The position numbers and the translations under genes are program-made. Shown here piece after piece: positions 52,502 to 60,756 of a stretch of DNA of 64,000 nucleotides (positions are counted from its first letter, which is position 1; each line of letters opens with the position of its first letter). Below the pieces are notes generated by a model. That model was given only the letters and a program-made list of their open reading frames with translations. It had not been told where the DNA came from and ran no database searches. This DNA is from Aminomonas paucivorans DSM 12260 (GTDB lineage: Bacteria; Synergistota; Synergistia; Synergistales; Synergistaceae): contig NZ_CM001022.1 in the NCBI RefSeq assembly GCF_000165795.1, positions 2,141,812 through 2,205,811 on the forward strand, in the 5' to 3' direction.

Positions 52502-53590
52502 ATGGAACGCTATCCCGTGGGGCTGGTGCCCGGGCCGGTTCGGGTGCCCGAGGCCGCGGCGGCCCGATACGTTGAGGACTACGGCAGCCCGGACCTGGAG
52601 GGGGATTTTCTCTCCCTCTACCGAAGCTGCGAGGCGGGGCTGGCCCGGCTGCTGCACACGGAAAACCCCGTGGCCATCCAGTGCGGCGAGGGGATGCTGG
52701 CCCTCTGGGGGGCACTGAACAGCGTCCTGGCACCGGGGGACCGGCTCCTGGCGGTCTCCTCCGGGGTCTTCGGCTCGGGCTTCGCCGAGATGGGGCGGGC
52801 CCTGGGGCTGGAGGTGCGCCTCCTGGAGTTCCCCTTTTCCCGCCTCCCGGACCCCGAGGAGGTGCGGCAGGAGGCCCTGCGCTTCCGCCCCCGGATGATG
52901 ACGGTGGTGCACTGCGAAACCCCCAGCGGGACCCTGACCCCCCTGGAGGACTACGGCCGCATCGCCCGGGAGGCGGAGGCCCTGCTGTGCGTGGACTTCG
53001 TGGCCAGCGCGGGAGGGGCCCCGGTGCGGGTGGACGACTGGGGCATCGACCTGGGCCTCCTGGGAAGCCAGAAGTGCCTCTCCCTGCCCCCGGACCTGTG
53101 CTTCACCTCCCTAAGCCCCCGGGCCCGGGAGGCGGTGCGCCTCCGGGGCTACCAGGGCTACGACGCCCTGGCCCCCTTCGAGGAGGCCCGCCTCACCGGG
53201 GCCTTCCCCTACACCCACCACTGGCGGGGGCTGGCGGCGCTGCGCCAGGCCCTGGACCTCTACGAGGAGGAGGGGCAGGAGGCGGTCTGGAGCCGCCACG
53301 CCCGAGCCGCGGCCCGCTGCCGAAGCCGCCTGGCGGACCTGGGGGTGGCGCTCTTCCCGGAGGAGGAAGCCTTCTGCTCCCCCACCGTCACCGCCGCCCG
53401 GGTGCCCGAGGGGTGGACCTGGGAGGCCCTGGACGGGGCCCTGCGTCGCCGGGGGGTGGTGCTGGGGGGCAACTACGGCCCCCTGGCGGGAAAGGTCTTC
53501 CGGTTCGGCCACATGGGAACCCAGGCCTCCCTCCCCCTGGTGGACCGGGCCCTGGACGCCCTGGGAGAGGTCCTGGCGAAGCGCCCTTGA
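52502..53590 (+). CDS. Class V aminotransferase (AGXT/serine-glyoxylate type)
   Basis: PLP-dependent enzyme of fold type I, 362 residues. The PLP lysine is Lys191 in LLGSQKCLSLPP, and the aspartate that pairs with the pyridine nitrogen lies in LLCVDFVASAGG near residue 162. The N-terminus VGLVPGPVRVPE fits the alanine-glyoxylate/serine-glyoxylate/(S)-ureidoglycine aminotransferase group. The specific substrate is not decidable here. The ribosome site GGAAGGAGG precedes ATG 52502. The upstream 115-base gap has a CCCGGGA/TCCCGGG hairpin near its end. Its stop overlaps the -35 of the thiamine-operon promoter. Confidence 0.87.
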   Translation: MERYPVGLVPGPVRVPEAAAARYVEDYGSPDLEGDFLSLYRSCEAGLARLLHTENPVAIQCGEGMLALWGALNSVLAPGDRLLAVSSGVFGSGFAEMGRALGLEVRLLEFPFSRLPDPEEVRQEALRFRPRMMTVVHCETPSGTLTPLEDYGRIAREAEALLCVDFVASAGGAPVRVDDWGIDLGLLGSQKCLSLPPDLCFTSLSPRAREAVRLRGYQGYDALAPFEEARLTGAFPYTHHWRGLAALRQALDLYEEEGQEAVWSRHARAAARCRSRLADLGVALFPEEEAFCSPTVTAARVPEGWTWEALDGALRRRGVVLGGNYGPLAGKVFRFGHMGTQASLPLVDRALDALGEVLAKRP

Positions 53591-53615
53591 CGAAACCGCC
53601 CCCTTGGGGTGTACT
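53587..53615 (+). promoter_or_regulatory. Promoter of the thiamine operon
   Basis: TTGACG (53587-53592), 17 bases, TGTACT (53610-53615). The -35 includes the stop codon of the aminotransferase gene. A start near 53622 would place a small hairpin (CCCGCCCC/GGGGCGGG, 53627-53646) and then the TPP riboswitch in the leader. Confidence 0.6.
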
Positions 53616-53651
53616 GGGGACCACAACCCGCCCCTCCCGGGGCGGGACCAT

Positions 53652-53746
53652 AGCTTCCGGGGGAGTCCCGCAGACGGGACTGAGAGGAAGGGCGAGGCCC
53701 TTCGACCCCTCGAACCTGATCCGGTTCATACCGGCGGAGGAAGGAA
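53652..53746 (+). promoter_or_regulatory. TPP riboswitch (THI element)
   Basis: The leader contains the conserved THI-box pieces CTGAGA (53680-53685), GAACCTGATC (53712-53721) and CATACCGGCGGAGGAAGG (53728-53745), closed by pairing of CTTCC (53654-53658) with GGAAG at the 3' end. High thiamine pyrophosphate would stabilise this fold and favour the terminator at 53771-53804, switching off the thi operon. The order and spacing match the family well. Confidence 0.95.
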
Positions 53747-53770
53747 GATCCAGGGGCTTGACCCATCGTG

Positions 53771-53804
53771 GAGGATCCGCCGTCAGGGCGGGTCCTCTTT
53801 TTTT
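53771..53804 (+). terminator. Riboswitch-controlled terminator
   Basis: GAGGATCCGCC (53771-53781) pairs with GGCGGGTCCTC (53787-53797), followed by seven Ts (53798-53804). It sits 25 bases after the TPP riboswitch and 22 before thiD. Confidence 0.93.
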
Positions 53805-53825
53805 GTGGAGGAAGGAGAGACGCGG

Positions 53826-54638
53826 ATGGGACTGTATCGAGGGGTGGCCCTCACCGTTGCGGGAAGCGATTCCGGCGGGGGGGCGGGGATCCAGGCGGAC
53901 CTGAAGACCTTCGCGGCCCTGCGGGTCTTCGGCACCAGCGCCCTGGCGGCGGTGACGGTGCAGAACTCCCTGGGGGTCCGGGGGTTCCACCCGGTTCCGG
54001 AGGAGACGGTGCGGGGACAGATCGACGCGGTGTGCTCCGACTTCCCCGTGGGGGCGGTCAAGACGGGGATGCTGGCCTCCCAGGCCCTGGTGAGGGCGAC
54101 GGCGGAGGCCCTGGAGGCGGCGGGGGTGCGAAACCTGGTGGTGGACCCGGTGATGGTCTCCCAGAGCGGGGACCCCCTTCTGGGGGAGGACGCGGCGGCG
54201 GCCCTGCGGGACCGGCTGCTTCCCCTGGCTCTCCTGGCCACGCCGAACCTCCCGGAGGCGGAGGTGCTCCTGGGGCGACGGATCCCGGGACCTGAGGCCA
54301 TGGAGGAGGCCGCCCGGGACCTGCTGGCCCTGGGGCCGAAGGGGGTGCTCCTCAAGGGGGGACACCTGGAGGGGGAGGAGCTGGTGGACGTGCTGGCTCT
54401 CCCCGGAGACCTGCGGGTCTTCCGGCAGAGCCGCCTGCACACGGAGAACACCCACGGCACGGGGTGCACCCTGAGCGCCGCGGTGGCGGCGGAGCTGGCG
54501 GCGGGGTGCGACCTCCCGGAGGCGGTGGACCGGGGACGGCGCTACCTGCGCCAGGCCCTGGAGGCGGGGGTGCGGTACGGCCGGGGGCACGGCTGCCCCG
54601 GCCACGGGGTGACGCCCTCCTGGGTGGACCGGCGGTGA
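53826..54638 (+). CDS. thiD: Hydroxymethylpyrimidine/phosphomethylpyrimidine kinase
   Basis: Ribokinase-fold kinase that phosphorylates HMP and then HMP-phosphate to HMP-PP for thiamine synthesis. The 270-residue protein has [17 protein letters not shown] at 12-28, [20 protein letters not shown] near residue 108 and the catalytic [17 protein letters not shown] near residue 209. First gene after the TPP riboswitch, with GGAGGAAGGAG before ATG 53826. Its stop overlaps the thiM start. Confidence 0.97.
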   Translation: MGLYRGVALTVAGSDSGGGAGIQADLKTFAALRVFGTSALAAVTVQNSLGVRGFHPVPEETVRGQIDAVCSDFPVGAVKTGMLASQALVRATAEALEAAGVRNLVVDPVMVSQSGDPLLGEDAAAALRDRLLPLALLATPNLPEAEVLLGRRIPGPEAMEEAARDLLALGPKGVLLKGGHLEGEELVDVLALPGDLRVFRQSRLHTENTHGTGCTLSAAVAAELAAGCDLPEAVDRGRRYLRQALEAGVRYGRGHGCPGHGVTPSWVDRR

Positions 54639-55417
54639 GCCGGTCGGTCTGGGCCCGGGTGGCAGAGGTCCGCCCCCTGCTGCACCACCTCACCAACCGG
54701 GTGGCGGCGCCCCTGCAGGCGGAGGTGGCCCTGGCCCTGGGGGCCTGCCCGGTGATGACCTGTTGGCCCCCCGAGGCGGGCTCGGTGGCCCGGGGGGCCG
54801 ACGGGGTGCTGGTGAACGCCGGAACCCCGGAGACAGAGGCCCAGGCGGGTCAGGACGAGGCCCTGGCCGCCACGGAGGGCACGGAGATCCCGAGGCTGCT
54901 GGACCTGGTGGGCTGCGGCCTCTCCCTCCCCCGCACGGAGCGCCTCCGGACCCTGCTGGCCCGGCACCGGTTCGCCTGCGTGAAGGGCAACGGAGCGGAG
55001 GTGGCCGCTCTGGCGGGGCGCCCCGCCCTCCTCCGGGGGGTGGAGGGGACCACGGAGGTTCGGGAGGAGGATCTGGCGGACCTGGCCCGGAAACACCGCA
55101 CCCTGGTGCTGGCCACGGGAGGGACGGACCGGTTCGCCGACCCCTTCCATACCGGACGCCTGGCGGGGGGACACGAGGCCCTGCGCTCCCTCCCGGGCAG
55201 CGGATGCGCCCTGGGCACCGCCCTGCTGGCGGCCTTGGCGGCAGGGGTGGAGCCCTTCGAGGCGGCGGGAGCGGCGGTGGGGCTCTTCGCCGCCGCCTCG
55301 ACCCGGGCGGCCTCCCGAGGGTGCGGCCCCGGTTCCTTCCGGGTCGCCTTCCTGGACGCCCTGGGGGAGGCCCGCACGGGAGGGCTTCCCCTGCCGGAGG
55401 CGGAGGGGACGCCGTGA
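54635..55417 (+). CDS. thiM: Hydroxyethylthiazole kinase
   Basis: Salvage kinase that phosphorylates 4-methyl-5-hydroxyethylthiazole (THZ). The 260-residue protein has LHHLTNRVAAPLQAEVAL near residue 14 and ALGACPVM, VNAGTP, KGNGAEVAAL near residue 112, ATGGTDRFAD and the catalytic GSGCALGTALLAA near residue 188. Start GTG 54635 overlaps the thiD stop (GTGA). Its presence shows the organism can use external thiazole. Confidence 0.95.
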   Translation: MSRSVWARVAEVRPLLHHLTNRVAAPLQAEVALALGACPVMTCWPPEAGSVARGADGVLVNAGTPETEAQAGQDEALAATEGTEIPRLLDLVGCGLSLPRTERLRTLLARHRFACVKGNGAEVAALAGRPALLRGVEGTTEVREEDLADLARKHRTLVLATGGTDRFADPFHTGRLAGGHEALRSLPGSGCALGTALLAALAAGVEPFEAAGAAVGLFAAASTRAASRGCGPGSFRVAFLDALGEARTGGLPLPEAEGTP

Positions 55418-56046
55418 CCGGGGACCTGCGCTCCCACCTGAAGCTGTACGTGATCCCGGACCTCCGGGCGGGGGCTCCCCGAAGCCTGATGGAACAGGCC
55501 CGGGCGGCCCTGGCGGGGGGGGCGGGGACGGTGCAGCTGCGCCACAAGACCGCCTCGGGGCGGGAGCTGTGTCGCCTGGGGGAGGCCCTGGCGGCCCTCT
55601 GCGACGATGCGGGAGCCCTCTTTTTCGTGAACGACCGGCTGGACGTGGCCCTGGCCTGCGGGGCCTCGGGGGTCCACCTGGGTCTGGAGGACCTGCCCGT
55701 GGCGGTCGCCCGCCGCCTGGCCCCCCCGGACTTCCTGGTGGGGGCCACCGCCCGCACCCCGGAGCAGGCCCTCCGGGCCTGGAAGGACGGGGCGGACTAC
55801 CTGGGGGTGGGGGCGGTGGCCCCCACCCCCACCAAGGAGGACACCACCGTCATCGGGCCGGAGGGCTTCGCCGCCGTGGCCGCCTCAGTACCCCTGCCCT
55901 GCGTGGCCGTGGGGGGGATCACCGCCGCCGCCGTGCCGGACCTGCGGCGTCGGGGCGCCGCAGGGGTCGTGGTGGTGCGGGAAGCCGTGGGTGCCCCGGA
56001 CCCGGCGGAGGCCTGCCGCAGGCTTCGGGAGCTTCTGGATGCTTGA
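55414..56046 (+). CDS. thiE: Thiamine-phosphate synthase
   Basis: Joins HMP-PP with THZ-phosphate to give thiamine phosphate. The 210-residue TIM barrel has GAGTVQLRHKTASG near residue 32, FFVNDRLDVALACGASGVHLG near residue 70, PTPTKED (substrate loop) and CVAVGGITA near residue 166. GTG 55414 overlaps the thiM stop. The 3' end overlaps the ABC ATPase gene by 8 bases. Confidence 0.96.
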   Translation: MTGDLRSHLKLYVIPDLRAGAPRSLMEQARAALAGGAGTVQLRHKTASGRELCRLGEALAALCDDAGALFFVNDRLDVALACGASGVHLGLEDLPVAVARRLAPPDFLVGATARTPEQALRAWKDGADYLGVGAVAPTPTKEDTTVIGPEGFAAVAASVPLPCVAVGGITAAAVPDLRRRGAAGVVVVREAVGAPDPAEACRRLRELLDA

Positions 56047-56767
56047 GGTCCGGGCCCTGCGGAAGTCCTTCGGGGGGCGGCCGGTGCTGGGGGGGCTGGA
56101 CCTGGACCTCCCCCGGGGGGGGTGCCTGGCCCTGGCGGGCCCCTCGGGGTGCGGCAAGAGCACCCTGCTGCACCTCCTGGCGGGGCTGGTTCCCCCGGAC
56201 GGAGGGACGATGCGCATGGAGGGCCGGGAGGTTCCCTCCCTCCGAGGGCGCTGCGCCCTCATGGCCCAGGATGACCGGCTGCTCCCCTGGATGGACCTGC
56301 TGGACAACGCCCTCCTCCCGGTGCGGATGCGGGGGGAGGACCCGAGGCGCCGGGAGGGGGAGGCCCGGGAACTGCTGGACCGCTTCGGCCTGGGGGAGTT
56401 CCTTCGCTACCCTCCCGGGTCCGTCTCCGGGGGGATGCGGCAGCGGTGCGCCCTGGCGCGCACCCTCCTCTGGGGGTGTCCCCTGGTGCTTCTGGACGAG
56501 CCCCTCTCCGCCCTGGACGCCTTCACCCGCCGGACCCTCCAGGAGGAGGTGCTGCGCCTCCAGGGGGAGTGGGGGCGCACCCTCCTCTGGGTGACCCACG
56601 ACCTGGAGGAGGCCCTTCGGGTGGGAGACCGGGTCTGGGTGCTGGGACCGGGGATGGAGGTGCGGGAGCGCCTCGTCCCCCCCGGCCCCAAGCCCCGGCC
56701 CGCCGACGGGGAACTGGCGGCCCTGCGGGAACGGGCCTTCCGGGCCCTGGAAGGGTCCCGTGGCTAG
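56039..56767 (+). CDS. ABC transporter ATPase, ThiZ-like
   Basis: ATP-binding subunit of a NitT/TauT-class importer, 242 residues. Walker A GPSGCGKST at about 35-43, Q-loop AQDDRLLPWMD, signature VSGGMRQRCALAR near residue 129, Walker B LVLLDEPLSALD, and H-loop THD are all present. The ATG at 56039 lies within the thiE end; the stop overlaps the permease start. The operon and the substrate-binding protein point to import of a thiamine pyrimidine precursor. Confidence 0.9.
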   Translation: MLEVRALRKSFGGRPVLGGLDLDLPRGGCLALAGPSGCGKSTLLHLLAGLVPPDGGTMRMEGREVPSLRGRCALMAQDDRLLPWMDLLDNALLPVRMRGEDPRRREGEARELLDRFGLGEFLRYPPGSVSGGMRQRCALARTLLWGCPLVLLDEPLSALDAFTRRTLQEEVLRLQGEWGRTLLWVTHDLEEALRVGDRVWVLGPGMEVRERLVPPGPKPRPADGELAALRERAFRALEGSRG

Positions 56768-57557
56768 GCTCCGGGACCGGGCCCTGGGCCTGGGGCTCTT
56801 CCTGCTTCTCCTGGCGCTCTGGGAGGGAGTCTGCCGGGGGCTGGACCTGCCCCCCTATCTGCTTCCCTCGCCGGGACGGGTGGCGAGGGTACTGCTCTCC
56901 CAGGCCCCGGAGCTGCTGGCCCACGGGGCGGTCACCCTGGGGGAGATGGTCCTGGGGATCCTCCTGGGCCTGGGGGCGGCGCTTCTGGTGGGGGGAGGCC
57001 TCTTCGCCCTGCCCCAGGCGGAGCGGGCGGTGCTGCCCCTGCTGGTGGCCACCCAGGCGGCGCCGGTGTTCGCCCTGGCCCCTCTCCTGGTGGTGTGGTT
57101 CGGCTTCGGCATGGGACCCAAGGTGGCCCTCACCGCCCTGGTGGTCTTCTTCCCCGTGGCCCTGGCGTTCCTCCAGGGACTGAAGCACCGGGATCGGGGG
57201 CGGGAGGACCTGCTGCGCCTCATGGGAGGGGGGAGGATCGCCCGGTTTCGGGCCTTCCACCTCCCCGGGGCGCTGCCCCCCCTGATGGGGGGGCTCAAGA
57301 CGGGGGTCTGCGTGGCCCCCATCGGGGCGGTGCTGGGGGAATGGTGCGGCGCCTCCCGGGGGCTGGGCTTTCTGATGCTCCAGGCCAACGCCCGCCTGGC
57401 CACGGACCGGGTCTTCGCGGCCCTGGCGGTGCTGGTGGTCCTGGGGACGGGACTCTACGGGGCGGTGGATCGGCTGGAGCGGCGTCTGGTGTGGTGGACC
57501 CGCCCGGAGGGGCGGGCCCGGTGGCTGGAACGAAGAGAAAGGAAGGGAAGGAAATGA
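56760..57557 (+). CDS. ABC transporter permease, ThiX-like
   Basis: BPD-type permease of 265 residues with about six helices. The EAA-like ATPase-coupling loop is near residues 146-165 (REDLLRLMGGGRIARFRAFHLP). Family resemblance is to ThiX/TauC/SsuC permeases, which import pyrimidine or sulfonate compounds. Start GTG 56760 overlaps the ATPase stop, and its own stop overlaps the binding-protein start (ATGA). Confidence 0.9.
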   Translation: MARLRDRALGLGLFLLLLALWEGVCRGLDLPPYLLPSPGRVARVLLSQAPELLAHGAVTLGEMVLGILLGLGAALLVGGGLFALPQAERAVLPLLVATQAAPVFALAPLLVVWFGFGMGPKVALTALVVFFPVALAFLQGLKHRDRGREDLLRLMGGGRIARFRAFHLPGALPPLMGGLKTGVCVAPIGAVLGEWCGASRGLGFLMLQANARLATDRVFAALAVLVVLGTGLYGAVDRLERRLVWWTRPEGRARWLERRERKGRK

Positions 57558-58480
57558 GACGACTTCTGTGCGCGACGGTCCTGCTGGTCCTCCTGGGGGC
57601 CCCGGCGGGGGGGGCGGAGAAAGTCCGACTGATGCTGGACTGGACCCCCAACGTCGACCATGCCCCCCTCTACTGGGCCCAGGCCCGGGGGGCCTTCGCC
57701 CGGGAGGGACTGGAGGTGGAGATCCTGACCCCCTCGGACACGGCGGACCCCCTGAAGCTGGCGGCGGCGGGACGGACGGACCTGGCCCTGGGGTACATGC
57801 CCCAGGCCCTGGTGGCAGCCTCGGGGGGCATCCCCGTGCGGGTCTGCGCCCGCCTGGTGGCGCGCCCCTTGAGCACCGTGGTGGCTCTGGAGGACAAGGG
57901 AATCCGAAGCGTGAAGGACCTCTCGGGCAAGCGCATCGGCACCACCGTGCCGGGGATGATGGACGTGCTGGGGAAGGTCTTCGCCCGGCACCACGGGCTG
58001 AAGGACCTGGAGTGGGTCCACGTGGGCTTCCAGATCGTCCCGCCCCTGGCCTCGGGCAAGGTGGCGGCGGTGGTGGGGGCCTTCCGGAACGTGGAGGTGG
58101 TGCAGCTGCGCCGCCAGGGGCTCAAGCCCCGGGTCTTCCCCCTGGAGGAGGGGGGCGTCCCGGACTACGACGAGCTGGTGGTGCTGGCCTCCCCGGCCCT
58201 GAGCAAACGCCCCCGGGTCCTGGCGGCCTTCCGACGGGCCCTGGCGGAGGGACTGGAGGCGACGCGGCGACACCCCGAACAGGCCATGAGCGCCTACCTG
58301 CAGTCGGTTCCCGGGGCGGACCAAGCGGAAGAACGGGAGATGCTGGACGCCACCCTGCCCTTCTTCGCGAAGGACCAGAAGCTGGACCCCGCCCGGTGGC
58401 GGCGTTTCGCCGACTTCGCCCTCCGGGAGAAGCTGGTGGAAAAGCCGGTGGACCCCGCGCCCCTGCTCCTCCGTTTCTGA
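57554..58480 (+). CDS. NMT1/THI5-like substrate-binding protein, ThiY-like
   Basis: Extracytoplasmic binding protein of 308 residues with a signal peptide (MRRLLCATVLLVLLGAPAGGA). The N-terminal LDWTPNVDHAPLYWAQARG at about residues 28-46 is the NMT1/THI5 signature of pyrimidine-precursor binders such as ThiY, which takes N-formyl-4-amino-5-aminomethyl-2-methylpyrimidine. No lipobox Cys at the cleavage point. It completes the ABC importer with the two genes before it. Confidence 0.9.
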   Translation: MRRLLCATVLLVLLGAPAGGAEKVRLMLDWTPNVDHAPLYWAQARGAFAREGLEVEILTPSDTADPLKLAAAGRTDLALGYMPQALVAASGGIPVRVCARLVARPLSTVVALEDKGIRSVKDLSGKRIGTTVPGMMDVLGKVFARHHGLKDLEWVHVGFQIVPPLASGKVAAVVGAFRNVEVVQLRRQGLKPRVFPLEEGGVPDYDELVVLASPALSKRPRVLAAFRRALAEGLEATRRHPEQAMSAYLQSVPGADQAEEREMLDATLPFFAKDQKLDPARWRRFADFALREKLVEKPVDPAPLLLRF

Positions 58481-58511
58481 CGCAACCAAACTTTATAAGG
58501 AGGTCGAGATC

Positions 58512-59024
58512 ATGAACCGCGAACGCCTGCGCAACCTGGCCCTGGCGGGGCTCTTCGCCGCCCTGGGGGTGCTCCTCTCGGGGCTGTCCGTCCCCGTGGG
58601 GCCCACCCGGTGCTTTCCGGCCCAGCACGCCCTCAACGCCCTGGCGGGGGTACTCCTGGGGCCCTGGTGGGCCGCCGGGGCCGCCACGATCACCAGCCTG
58701 CTCCGGGTGAGCCTGGGCACGGGCACCCTCTTCGCCTTCCCCGGGAGCATCCCCGGGGCCCTGGCGGTGGGCTTCGCCGCCGCCCTGCTCCCGGACCGGC
58801 TGAAACCCCTGGGGGCCCTGGCGGAGCCCCTGGCCACCTGCACCCTGGGGGCCTGGATCTGCGCCGCCTGGCTGGGCCCCGCCATGGGCAAGTCCGTGGG
58901 GTACGCCTTCCTGGCGGGAGCCTTCGGGGCCAGCAGCGTTCCCGGGGCCCTGCTGGGTCTGGGGCTCCTGGCCGCCCTGAGGGCAGGGTTGCCCCTGCTT
59001 CGGGGACACCGGGGAACCCTGTAG
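58512..59024 (+). CDS. thiW: ThiW, thiamine-precursor ECF substrate-binding membrane subunit
   Basis: Membrane protein of 170 residues with about five helices. The pattern VPVGPTRCFPAQHALNALAGVLLGPWW at about 27-53 is diagnostic for ThiW, a predicted energy-coupling-factor S component for the thiazole precursor. The ribosome site TATAAGGAGG precedes ATG 58512. It is the last gene of the riboswitch operon and pairs with ThiM, while the ABC system would supply pyrimidine. Confidence 0.87.
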   Translation: MNRERLRNLALAGLFAALGVLLSGLSVPVGPTRCFPAQHALNALAGVLLGPWWAAGAATITSLLRVSLGTGTLFAFPGSIPGALAVGFAAALLPDRLKPLGALAEPLATCTLGAWICAAWLGPAMGKSVGYAFLAGAFGASSVPGALLGLGLLAALRAGLPLLRGHRGTL

Positions 59025-59050
59025 AGCCGCCCCCGGTCCTGGGGTACACT

Positions 59051-59075
59051 GGAGGGACGGGATCCTCGTCCCTCC
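59051..59075 (+). other. Hairpin in the leader of the EamA transporter gene
   Basis: GGAGGGACG (59051-59059) pairs perfectly with CGTCCCTCC (59067-59075) across a 7-base loop, without a T-run. It is preceded by TACACT (59045-59050), -10-like. It may end the thi transcript or control the next gene. Confidence 0.35.
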
Positions 59076-59096
59076 GGGTCCCGGGGGAGGCCTGCC

Positions 59097-60089
59097 ATGA
59101 CGGAAGGCCATCGAAGCCTGATCCGGATCCACCTGGCGGTGCTGCTCTTCGGCTTCTCCGGGCTCTTCGCCCGGCTCATCCACCTTCCCGCCTGGACCAT
59201 CACCTGGGGGCGGGTCACCTTCGCCTCCCTCTCCCTCATGGTCCTCTTCCTCCTCCGAGGGGAGAGCCTGCGGATGCGCACCCCCCGACAGACCGCCCTG
59301 GCCCTGGGGGCGGGTGTCGTGCTGGCGGGGCACTGGTCCGCCTTCTTCCAGTCCATCCAGACCTCCACGGTGGCCGTGGGAACCCTCACCTTCGCCACTT
59401 TCCCCCTCTTCGCTGCCTTCCTGGAACCCCTGATCTTCCGGGAGCGCCTCCGCCTCCGCGATCTGACCACCGCCTCGGTCCTGATCCTGGGGGTGGCCAT
59501 CCTGGTCCCCCGGGCGGACCTGGGGGACGCCATGACCCGGGGCATCCTCTGGGGGATGCTGGGAAGCCTCTCCTTCGCGGTGCTCTCCCTGATGAACCGC
59601 TCCCTGGTGCGGGACAACCGGGGAACCCTGGTGGCCTTCTACGAGCAGGGCGCCGCCGCACTGGTCCTCACCCCCCTGGTGCTCCTCCGGCGGGACCCCT
59701 TGCCCCTGCCGGACCTGGCCCTCCTGGCCCTGGTGGGGGTGGTGTTCACCGCCGGGGCCCACTCCCTGTTCATCGGGGGCATGAGGAAGGTGACCGCCCG
59801 GGCCGCCGGGGTCATCTCGGGGCTGGAGCCGGTGTACGCCATCCTGGGGGCCCTGGTCCTCCTGGGGGAAACCCCCAGCCTGCGGGAGTGCCTGGGCGGG
59901 GCGGTCGTCCTGGCAGCCGCAGCAGCCTCCTCCCTCCGCTCCGCCCGGGAGTCGGGGGGCTCCCCTTCCCCCGCCGTTTCCGCTACCCTATCCCCTCCAT
60001 GGCGGCTTCCAACTCCGCCTCAAGGCTCCCCTTCCCCCGCCGTTTCCGCTACCCTATCCCCAAACGACCCTAAGGAGGGATCCCCATGA
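59097..60089 (+). CDS. EamA/DMT-family transporter
   Basis: Ten-helix drug/metabolite transporter of 330 residues made of two EamA repeats (residues about 8-135 and 145-280), likely a metabolite exporter. The C-terminal tail of 50 residues (after SSLRSARES) is Pro/Ser-rich and comes from two copies of a 38-base direct repeat, so it may be a late addition by read-through. The stop overlaps the next gene's ATG (ATGA 60086-60089). GGGGGAGG precedes the start. Confidence 0.87.
   Translation: MTEGHRSLIRIHLAVLLFGFSGLFARLIHLPAWTITWGRVTFASLSLMVLFLLRGESLRMRTPRQTALALGAGVVLAGHWSAFFQSIQTSTVAVGTLTFATFPLFAAFLEPLIFRERLRLRDLTTASVLILGVAILVPRADLGDAMTRGILWGMLGSLSFAVLSLMNRSLVRDNRGTLVAFYEQGAAALVLTPLVLLRRDPLPLPDLALLALVGVVFTAGAHSLFIGGMRKVTARAAGVISGLEPVYAILGALVLLGETPSLRECLGGAVVLAAAAASSLRSARESGGSPSPAVSATLSPPWRLPTPPQGSPSPAVSATLSPNDPKEGSP
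59958..59995 (+). repeat. 38-base direct repeat, copy 1
   Basis: Perfect 38-base repeat identical to 60024-60061, spaced by 66 bases. The period is a multiple of three, so the transporter tail repeats SPSPAVSATLSP. Confidence 0.95.
60024..60061 (+). repeat. 38-base direct repeat, copy 2
   Basis: Second copy of the repeat at 59958-59995, ending 24 bases before the nitroreductase ATG. Confidence 0.95.
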
Positions 60090-60649
60090 ATCCTGTGCTT
60101 CAGGCCATCCACAGCCGCCGCAGCACCCGGGCCTACCGCCCGGAGCCCCTGAAGGCGGAAGAGCTGGACACCATCCTGGAGGCGGGGCTCTACGCCCCCA
60201 GCGCCTGCAACGGCCAGCCCTGGCACTTCACGGTGGTCCACGACCGGACTCTGCTGGACCACATGAGCGAGGTGTGCAGGACGGGCATGGCGGCCAGCGG
60301 GCAGGACTGGATGGTGTCCATGGCGAAGAACCCGGAGTTCCACGTGTTCTACCGTGCCCCGCTGGCGGTGGTGGTCTCGGGGCTCAAGGACGGACTGTGC
60401 CCCCTGGTGGACACCGCCGCGGCCATCCAGAACATGCTCCTGGCGGCGGAAAGCCTGGGCATCGGCTCCTGCTGGCTGGGGCTGGCCCGGTTCTTCTTCG
60501 CCTCCCCCCAGGAGGTACGCAAGCTGGACATCCCGGAGGGATACGACCCCCTCTACGCCGTGAGCCTGGGGTACAAGGCGGGACCCGACGCCCCCGCCCC
60601 GGCCCGGAAGGGACGCCCCATCCGGCACCTCTACGCCCCCAAGGCCTGA
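60086..60649 (+). CDS. Nitroreductase-family FMN oxidoreductase
   Basis: FMN-dependent oxidoreductase of 187 residues. Motifs include HSRRSTRAYRPEPL at 9-22 (FMN phosphate contacts), APSACNGQPWHF at 37-48 and ESLGIGSCWLG near residue 126. The physiological substrate cannot be told. The strong site TAAGGAGGGAT precedes ATG 60086. A terminator follows at 60683. Confidence 0.92.
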   Translation: MNPVLQAIHSRRSTRAYRPEPLKAEELDTILEAGLYAPSACNGQPWHFTVVHDRTLLDHMSEVCRTGMAASGQDWMVSMAKNPEFHVFYRAPLAVVVSGLKDGLCPLVDTAAAIQNMLLAAESLGIGSCWLGLARFFFASPQEVRKLDIPEGYDPLYAVSLGYKAGPDAPAPARKGRPIRHLYAPKA

Positions 60650-60682
60650 GGAAAATCCGGGAGAAAACACAGGACGAAGCGC

Positions 60683-60731
60683 AGCGCAAGGCCAGGGCCC
60701 CGGACGACCTCCGGGGCCCTGGCCTTGCGCT
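60683..60731. terminator. Bidirectional terminator
   Basis: Perfect 22-base stem (60683-60704 with 60710-60731) and a 5-base loop between the convergent nitroreductase and NCS2 permease genes. The plus-strand arm is followed by TTCC only, while the minus strand has no long T-run. Confidence 0.8.
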
Positions 60732-60756
60732 TTCCGCAGGTCTTCGAGAATGGGGC

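Noticed and set aside
59051-59075. Intrinsic terminator of the thi operon
   Set aside because: The hairpin is perfect but has no T-run, so it was kept only as an unassigned hairpin.
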